A model generated the notes under the pieces. That model made no database searches and had not been told where the DNA came from. It saw only the letters and a list, made by a program, of their open reading frames with translations. Shown here one piece after another: positions 57,563 through 64,000 of a stretch of DNA of 64,000 bases. The position numbers were made by a program, and so were the translations under genes. The stretch is from Ctenosaura bakeri (Eukaryota; Chordata; Lepidosauria; Squamata; Iguanidae). Numbering within the stretch: position 1 is the first letter of the stretch; every line of letters starts with the position of its first letter. The stretch covers positions 1 to 64,000 of the forward strand of contig CAOLHI010003131.1 of assembly GCA_948474755.1 (NCBI GenBank). The letters run 5' to 3'.

Positions 57563-60189
57563 TGTGTTTTCTAGGAAAAAAACAACAACTCAGTGTGTTA
57601 ACTGAATTTGTTCAATAATTAATTTTTTAAAAAGAGCACTTAAATCAGCCACTAAACCAAAAGACAGAGTTTGGAAATAACTAGTTAAAATTTGTTCAAT
57701 TACCTATAAGCTCGCTAGAATTTTCTACTGATTTGGTCAATTATCACTGACTCTAACCTCCTGCTTTAGTGAGTTAACTAATAGTTCTTCCTCTGTCAAA
57801 TTCAGGAAGACTTAAAGACAAGAAGGATTAGGATGGGAGGAATATCATATGGCTGTGTTACTGGGCAGCAGAAACCATCAGAAGCTGAGCTAGGAAGCAG
57901 CTGGAGAACAATTGAAGACAGAAGGACAGCAAAGAAGGAGGTTTCTATGATCCAAGAAAACTCTCTCTTAAGTTTCCAACATTCATGCTTCTGACATGGT
58001 GGTTCTGAAAGAAGAGCCCTCTTGATGATCTTCTGACCCAGGCAGGCTCTTATACAGAGATGTGGTCTGCCAGATAGACAAAAAATTGGTTTGCTTTATA
58101 AGTCATAATCAGTACTTTGAATTGTGTCCAGAACCAAACAGTATCTGCAGTGTTGTTGTAGCAGGGCAGTGTAATCCCTGTAACTATCAGTAAGGAACTA
58201 CTGAATAATTTCTTCTCCCTGTGGAGAAATTTTGTGAAATCAGCCTTCGACCCCTATCACCACAAATAGGATACATTTTTTTTACTTCCTAATTCATAAA
58301 CAGAAAACAGCACAGCCACTATTCCGATTGCTACCTCTGAACTCTGTTTCACCACACCTTTAGATACTGTACCCAATACATATTCATGAAAGGAAGCAAA
58401 GAAAACGAAGCAACATCAGTTTTCCAAGTGAAGGATTTCGATTAATTCTCTATCTTATTAACCCTTGATAATTTATAACAAAGTGTCATTTTATTAAAAC
58501 TGTAAGTCAATAATTGTTGTCAGTACATTTGCAATGCCATGTTCATTGTGTCTTCACATTTCCGAAAGAATGTGCTGATTAATTGGATACTTAAAGATGC
58601 AGTAACATTCTTCCGATGATTCCAGGGACTTTCTTTCTGATGCAGTTCTGAGTATGTTTTGTTTGTTAACTCTTTCCATGGAAACATCGTCCTTATCTAC
58701 TGCATTAGGCCATTCCTTTTCCCATCTTCTTTCCAGCAAAGTAAAGCCAAACATGTCCAATCCTCTCAGTCCTGGGTGTGATGCAGCTGACTTTGACTAT
58801 AAAACTTTCCAGGCAGATTTTCCTATCTTTGCTTTGAATGACAAAGCAGGTGCCTATGCTTGGGATCTATTAATTTCTTCTGGGAACAGGCAAAGAGTGG
58901 TCAAGGGGCTTCATGAAGTTCCCCAGGGTTATTTTTGTGGCCCTTGACTCTCCATGGATCACTTTTTTTTCTGATCAAAAAGGGCAAATTGCATCTTCTG
59001 GAAGGCTCCAGTAGCAGGAATTCATCTTTTAGATAATTGGCAGGGTCATCCTACACTTTTTAATATCTTTATATAAAAATTAAAAAACAGAAATGGACAT
59101 TTAATCACTTTTGGTTTGAGTATTTTCATTTGGGAGCATCTTTGGTAATCCATAACATCCTGGAAGGTTAGGGAGCAGAAAATTAGTCCCCAAACATACT
59201 GAAGTTGTCTACTTCTCAGTCTTTGAGTCCTTCTGTTGGTCCTTTTTCTCATAGACCATTTGAACTACATCAATGAAGCTTACTACACTATCATCATAGC
59301 AGCTTGAACACAGAGGCTCACTCTGCTCATTCCGTCCTGGTCTTTTCTCCTTTTCAGTGGGAGTCCAACACTCAGCACCGCTAAGATCAAAAGCGGTACA
59401 AAAACTGAAGAATTCCTTCCATCTCTGCATAAGCTGCTCTATGTTCTTCCATGGCTGTGGAAAAGCAGCAGAAGTCAGACCAGTTTACCTTTTTCCTTCT
59501 TACAAGTTCCCTGTCACACTGGTTGGATGGACACTACAGGTGACCGATATAATGCTAAATCCCCAGTCCTTACTCTTCAAAAGGGAACAGAGAAGACCAT
59601 CCAACACCACTTCCCTGTATTCTTCTTCCAGACTCTGGAAAAAGATTAATCTACTGATCACTGCTGATCAGTGGGAAGGCTCTTGGGATGGATGCCATTT
59701 CCCTTCCCTTATTGAGAGATAAAAAACTTTGCACTCCACAAACAGCTTCCTTTTCTTTCCCTCAAACACTGAATCAACTGGATGAGTGACCAGGATTGCT
59801 ATTTATAGAAATATAAACTTATCTAATACTAATGTACTTTGGAAGCAAATTGTAAGGAGCATATGGTCACAGCAGTTCCTACTTCTGGGTTTAATTTAGG
59901 TAGGTAGAAAACATTTGCCAGCATCTCAACAAAGTTGCCACTATTAGCTCATGTGAAAATAACAAATCCCGTGATGCAGGTAATTACAGTCCCTTCACAT
60001 TCATTATACTTGTTCTTTCCTGTCATGGCCTCAGTTTCCCTGTGTTGTCATCTCACAAAAAGAGAGAGGAAGAAACCTGCTGGTTTTGCCCATGCTACAT
60101 TTTTAAATGGCTTTCCATTGATAGGGTTGGCTAAAGGCATTGGAAAAACATCTTAAGACTGAAATGTTGATGGGCACGTAGAGGTGGAT
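57563..60189. other. Intergenic DNA, no supported gene
   Basis: A 97-codon plus frame (58654-58947) and a 121-codon plus frame (59357-59722) have no recognisable domain. No repeats are recognised. Confidence 0.42.
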
Positions 60190-60405
60190 CGTTCTTTTGC
60201 AGCTTTCAAATCATGGTGCCCCTAAAGTGGACCTATCAGGGGTTTTTCTTGGCAAGATTTGTTCAGAGGTTTGCCATTGCCTTCTGAGGCCGAGAAAGCA
60301 TGACTTGCTCAAGGTCACCCGGTAGGTTTTTATGCGAAGCAGGGAATCGAATCCTGGTTTTCTAGAGTCCCAGTTCAACACTTAAGCCACTGGTTCATGA
60401 GAGAT
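60190..60405 (-). repeat. tRNA-derived SINE (type A relative), minus strand
   Basis: The plus strand has GGTTTGCCATTGCCTTCTGA, GCTCAAGGTCACCCGGTAGG, GGGAATCGAATCCTGG (reverse B box) and AAGCCACTGG. The B-box region is the best preserved of all copies. The tail half differs from type A copies, so this may be a subtype. Confidence 0.7.
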
Positions 60406-60867
60406 GGATATCAAAAGATTTTAACTTGTCTCTTAAAATCAATTCATCTCTTTGTATTAGCAACAGAATTGAAAGTAACACAGCAGACATCAGGTTTATA
60501 CGTATCTTTATATGTACATCTCATGCCATCAAAATGGAAGTAAACATAAAGGACAGAAATGTTTGTGATCTGTTGGCAACATAGTTATGATGGCCTGATT
60601 GCAGGTTGTTCCAGCATCAGGCAGGAAGAAAAGGGTTACAGGTGTGGCAGTGGCAAGAGAAGGCTGCTGTCTCTGTACTACCAATTTTCTGAATACCTGG
60701 CTCCTCAGTTCCTTTGGGAAGGACAGTCTAGAGTTTCTTGGCTCCAAGGACTTCTCTGAAGACACACATTGGGGAAGCAAGAAGCACAGAACTGGAAGCC
60801 TTCTCCTGCCTTTGCAGCCAGTGTTGATTGCCTCTACAAGTGCTGAGAAAGTGCAACAGCATGTGTA
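60406..60867. other. Intergenic DNA, nothing recognised
   Basis: Overlapping frames of 60-90 codons are present without domains. Confidence 0.4.
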
Positions 60868-61032
60868 AATTATAGTTGCCAGCTTAAAAACTGGAAAGGG
60901 CTCCTATACCTTTAATGGTTGTGTAGAAGAGGGAATCTCAGCAGGTGTTGCTTTCTAGCTAGTGTGCAACAACTAACACAGATTGAAATTAAGATACAGG
61001 AGCCCTCTTCAGTTTACAGTCTGGCAACCCAA
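60868..61032. mobile_element. Inverted-repeat element (GTTGCCAG termini)
   Basis: ATAGTTGCCAGCTTAAAAAC...AAAGGGCTCCTATACCTTTA at the left mirrors the right end, which closes in ...CAGTCTGGCAACCC. About 40 bases pair with few mismatches. It is probably a hAT-like MITE. No 8-bp duplication is evident. Confidence 0.6.
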
Positions 61033-61047
61033 TGTAATATATCATTA

Positions 61048-61948
61048 TGTTACTGCAGGTTAGGCCTCCTTGGAGATGGCATAAAGATATCATTTTGATA
61101 TCAATAATTTGGCTCTCTTCCACCATCCCTCTCCAAGTGTTTGAGAGGCCCCCGGACAAGAACAGAACTAGGCTCGGTCACTAATCGCTGGACATTCCAT
61201 TCTCCACCCAGGCAGGCCAGAAATAGCCAGATCCTTGCTTTAGGAGACCTCTCTGCAAACACCTTCATTATGTATGCATGCTGTTTACAAAGAACTCCCT
61301 GCCCTGAGCAGGCACCCTGGCAAGCTGAATACTCAAATGCCAAGCACTCTGTGTTTGCATACTGGCTACCTCTTTGTCAATTTGAACTTAACTCAATCAT
61401 GCTAAATTTTGACATTTCCACAGCTTTGTCTTGTGCCCAAAACACATTGTTTTTCCCCAAATAAGGCATAGCCTTCAGTCATATTTCTCCCTATAAAAAC
61501 CCCTGATTCCGAGACCATCCTCGGATTGCTCCCAAGTTCCAGACCGCCTTGCTGCCGCTTTGCTTGGCGAGCTTCCCCTCAGCTCCATGTGCTGAGATAC
61601 ATCGAACTCCAGCATCGCTCTCTATCTTCTTTCCGGGCTTCAGGAACAGGTTTCGTATCACCCGAATCTACTGTCCCTCTGAAAATCCCCCTATCATACT
61701 CACACATATTTTCCTTAGTTATCTGTGTGCATGTATTGCTTACATTGTGTGCCTGTATTTAATAAAGACCATTCATTATTTCCAACACGGTCTGCTCCTT
61801 GACTTGACCTGACCCCGTAAACATTGGGTTACAAGATCCTGCTGCGTTACCCTGCCTCTCGTAGTACCAACCAGTGTTCTTGACTAATTTCCCCAATCAT
61901 AAGGTTATTTAGGTGTTCCTCCTGGGACTCCCAGTGAACAGGGTAACA
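61048..61948 (+). mobile_element. Solo LTR, 901 bp, target duplication ATTA
   Basis: It begins TGTTAC and ends GTAACA, a perfect 6-bp inverted repeat. ATTA flanks it at 61044-61047 and 61949-61952. CCTATAAAAACCCC at 61490-61503 is a strong TATA box, and AATAAA at 61761-61766 is the poly-A signal, giving an R region of roughly 250 bases. The last 150 bases are related to the LTR at 38487. There are no internal genes, so it is a solo LTR. Confidence 0.8.
61490..61503 (+). promoter_or_regulatory. LTR TATA box
   Basis: CCTATAAAAACCCC lies 270 bases before the AATAAA in the LTR. The spacing is what a U3/R boundary about 25-30 bases downstream would give. Confidence 0.7.
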
Positions 61949-61952
61949 ATTA

Positions 61953-62637
61953 CATATTTGTCCTACAACAAGATTCTGGCCAAAAGTTTCTCGATCAGGC
62001 TGCAGGACATCTGGAACGTTCTTTTCTCCTTGGTTATCCTTCTCATTCTTTACCCCCCCCCACACACACCTTTTTAAACTACTTTTAGTCTTCTCTGTAT
62101 CAAGACCAACTGTGAAAGCAACAATAATTTGGTATTGTATCCAGACTTTTGTGTATTATATTGTATTATATTCCTTACAATAAGTATTTAAATTAGTTTG
62201 ATTTCATCTTCCTCATAGGTTTTTTGAGACACTTAGAATAGATTTCCTTAAGCTACTTGTTACTGTATGAAACACCCCATGTGCAGCTAGGGATGGACTT
62301 CCTTAAACGTCCAAGTAAGCACAGCATTCTGATCTAAATGTTTTTAAAAGATTATCAAGTTATGGAACCAGGAATGGAAGGTGCTTCAGCTACACTGACC
62401 TAATAAGGAAATGCTATTAATTAAAACTGAATTATTATATATCAAGTTAAATGAATTATAAATGAGTGAATGAATTATTTTGTTATGCCTTTGCTGAGGC
62501 TATAAACAGTAGTAAAGCTCTGTAGAGCAATTTCTTGATAGAAGGATTTACATGCTAGTGGAGTCAATTTAGTATACAGAAGTCCTCCATCTTCCAAAGG
62601 ACTTACATGCTGTGGAAAGAATCACATTAAACTCAGT
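61953..62637. other. Intergenic DNA, nothing recognised
   Basis: No feature is supported. A C8 run followed by a CA array lies near 62055. Confidence 0.4.
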
Positions 62638-64000
62638 TATTAGGAGCTCAGCTCACATGGAAAGCCAACAGGCTTGTCACATAAGCATTTAGTGTGGGAG
62701 TTTTGAGGCGGAGGCCCAGAGTTCAGTTTCAGTGCTTACTCCTGAACATGGATGGTGAGGGAGTTTCTACAGTCACATGCAACATCTTTGATATGTTCAT
62801 GTTCCTCCTGGAGAACTTAGATTACTACAGCTGCAGAAAGTACAACTTGGTTGCCCTGTTGGGAAAGAAGGTCCAGCAACTTGAGGCCCATCTATTCACT
62901 CTTCAGCATATTAAGGAGCATGAAGTTTTCTTGGATAAAGCAAAGCAGACTTTCCTGAATGAAGAACACACAGAGGATGTCTCTGAGAAGGAGATCAATT
63001 CCCAAACACGGGAGGCAGACATTTGAAGGAGTGTGACACATAGAAATAGAAGGACCAGAGATCATTCTGTGAGGTTGGAACTACAGAATCAAATAATACC
63101 TCTTTCCCTCTTATCAGTGATGATGACAAACAGGAGCAAGAGTAACAGTATCAGTTCTCAGAGAATGTGGAGGTGATCTTGGAAGTTTCAGCACTTGGAA
63201 TGACCCCTGTCAATACCCAGAGAAGACATGTGGTGGTGATAGGGTACTCCCTTCTGAAGGGGAACAGAAGCAGTGGTTTGGGGGACAGACAGGATATCTC
63301 AAGAAGTGTGTTGTCTCCCTTGGGCAAAAATCCATGCTTTAACAGAGAGGCTGGCAAGACTTATCACACCCACTGACCATTCTCCTTTCATAACCTGCAG
63401 GAGATCACAAGGGATTATGAAGCTCTGGGTAGGAAGCTGGACCTTGATGCACAGGTTGGCATTTCGTCTCTCCTCCTAGTTGAAGGACATGGGCCAGGAA
63501 TGGAGAGAAGAACAGTCACTCCACAGATGACACAGCTGGAAAGAAATTGGCTTCTTTGACCACAGCCTGCAATTTCATGATGATGGACTTTTGGTAAGTG
63601 ATGGGTTGCACCTCACAGCAGTTGGCAGGAATGTTTTTGCTAAGAGTCTCACAAACATGATCAGGAGGTCTTTACAGTGAGTTATGTAGGAGAAGAAGAC
63701 AATGTTTTTGAGGGCAGGAATTCCTCAAGTTCTGGAGATTATATCCTGGATGTTATAAGGAAAACTGAGTGAATAGTACAAGAACCCCACAGTAGGAGGA
63801 AAATACCTTAAGTAAGCAGGTAAGGGGAATGACCCATGGTCTAAAATGTCTCTACATTAATGCACAGAGCAAGGGAAATGAACAAGATGAATTTGAACTC
63901 TTACCACAACAAAGCAAATATGACATAATAGGCATTACTGGAAACTGGTGGGATAAGGCTTGTGATTAGAATATAGTAATAGAAGGATATAACTGATTTC
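62638..64000 (+). mobile_element. Second CR1 copy, decayed, runs off the window end
   Basis: It starts within the 5' UTR (TTATTAGGAGCT matches the end of the 314-bp monomer of the first copy). It continues through ORF1 (62748 to about 63680) into the start of ORF2. The ORF2 start reads ACATAATAGGCATTACTGG and GGTGGGATAAGGCTTGTGAT, corresponding to the endonuclease start. The window end cuts it. It is much more diverged than the 16510 copy. Confidence 0.88.
62748..63680 (+). pseudogene. CR1 ORF1, second copy, broken
   Basis: The open part (62748-63026) begins MDGEGVSTVTCN and aligns with the N-terminus of the intact ORF1, including the coiled-coil part (LLGKKVQQLEAHLFTLQ). Two of the four zinc-finger cysteines are replaced (by Phe and Tyr). 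After the stop at 63024 homology resumes in shifting frames: VVVIGYSLLKG near 63231 corresponds to the GDS block but has Tyr in place of Asp. SDGLHLTAVGRNVFA-like sequence near 63598 corresponds to the Asp/His block. The protein cannot be made. Confidence 0.85.

Noticed and set aside
58654..58947. 97-codon plus frame as a coding exon
   Set aside because: No recognisable domain and no neighbouring exons.
61138..61948. LTR starting at the TGTTTGAG at 61138
   Set aside because: That start gives no target duplication. The start at 61048 gives ATTA on both sides and a perfect TGTTAC/GTAACA pair.

Overview
The window looks like non-coding genomic DNA of a squamate reptile, most likely a lizard. 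The evidence is the mix of repeats: CR1, L1 and Penelope-like retroelements, a 5S-rRNA-derived SINE, several tRNA-derived SINE types with squamate-style tails, palindromic DNA-transposon derivatives with 3-bp target duplications, a large PIF/Harbinger transposon and several solo LTRs. I see no host protein-coding exon, tRNA gene or functional rRNA gene that I can support. The species assignment is inference from remembered repeat families.

Layout. Bases 1-11600 are AT-rich background with dispersed SINEs, a GAAA microsatellite and two palindromic elements (7162, 8404). Bases 11606-13770 hold a decayed Penelope-like element on the minus strand. At 14662-15060 a 5S-derived SINE is split by a 180-bp palindromic element. 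At 16401-21590 a tRNA-derived SINE is split by a 5.0-kb full-length CR1 retrotransposon (16510-21520), which has tandem 314-bp 5' repeats, an intact ORF1 (zinc finger plus SGNH esterase) and an ORF2 (endonuclease plus reverse transcriptase) broken by one stop codon and one small 5' deletion. Bases 21616-26304 are the longest repeat-poor stretch. Then come SINEs, a solo LTR (29705-30033), a 5'-truncated L1 (30745-33690, minus), more palindromic elements, a CR1 3' fragment (37884-38345, minus) and a second solo LTR (38487-39410).

The most notable unit is a complete 7958-bp PIF/Harbinger transposon at 44078-52035. It has about 30-bp terminal inverted repeats and a TAT duplication. It carries a two-exon transposase on the minus strand and, unusually, two different Myb/SANT (trihelix)-like accessory genes arranged head to head around a CpG-rich stretch near 46.75-46.95 kb. 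In such elements the transposase cuts and joins the ends, and the Myb-like protein is known (from zebrafish and human Harbinger-derived proteins) to recruit the transposase to DNA and to the nucleus. All three genes here carry single-base frame shifts, so this copy is probably dead. Short elements in the window with similar termini (GGCC-A/C-TTT) and 3-bp duplications could be its non-autonomous relatives.

The right end holds a palindromic element, a minus-strand solo LTR (56998-57558), a solo LTR related to the one at 38.5 kb (61048-61948), and a second, more decayed CR1 that begins near 62638 and runs off the window end.
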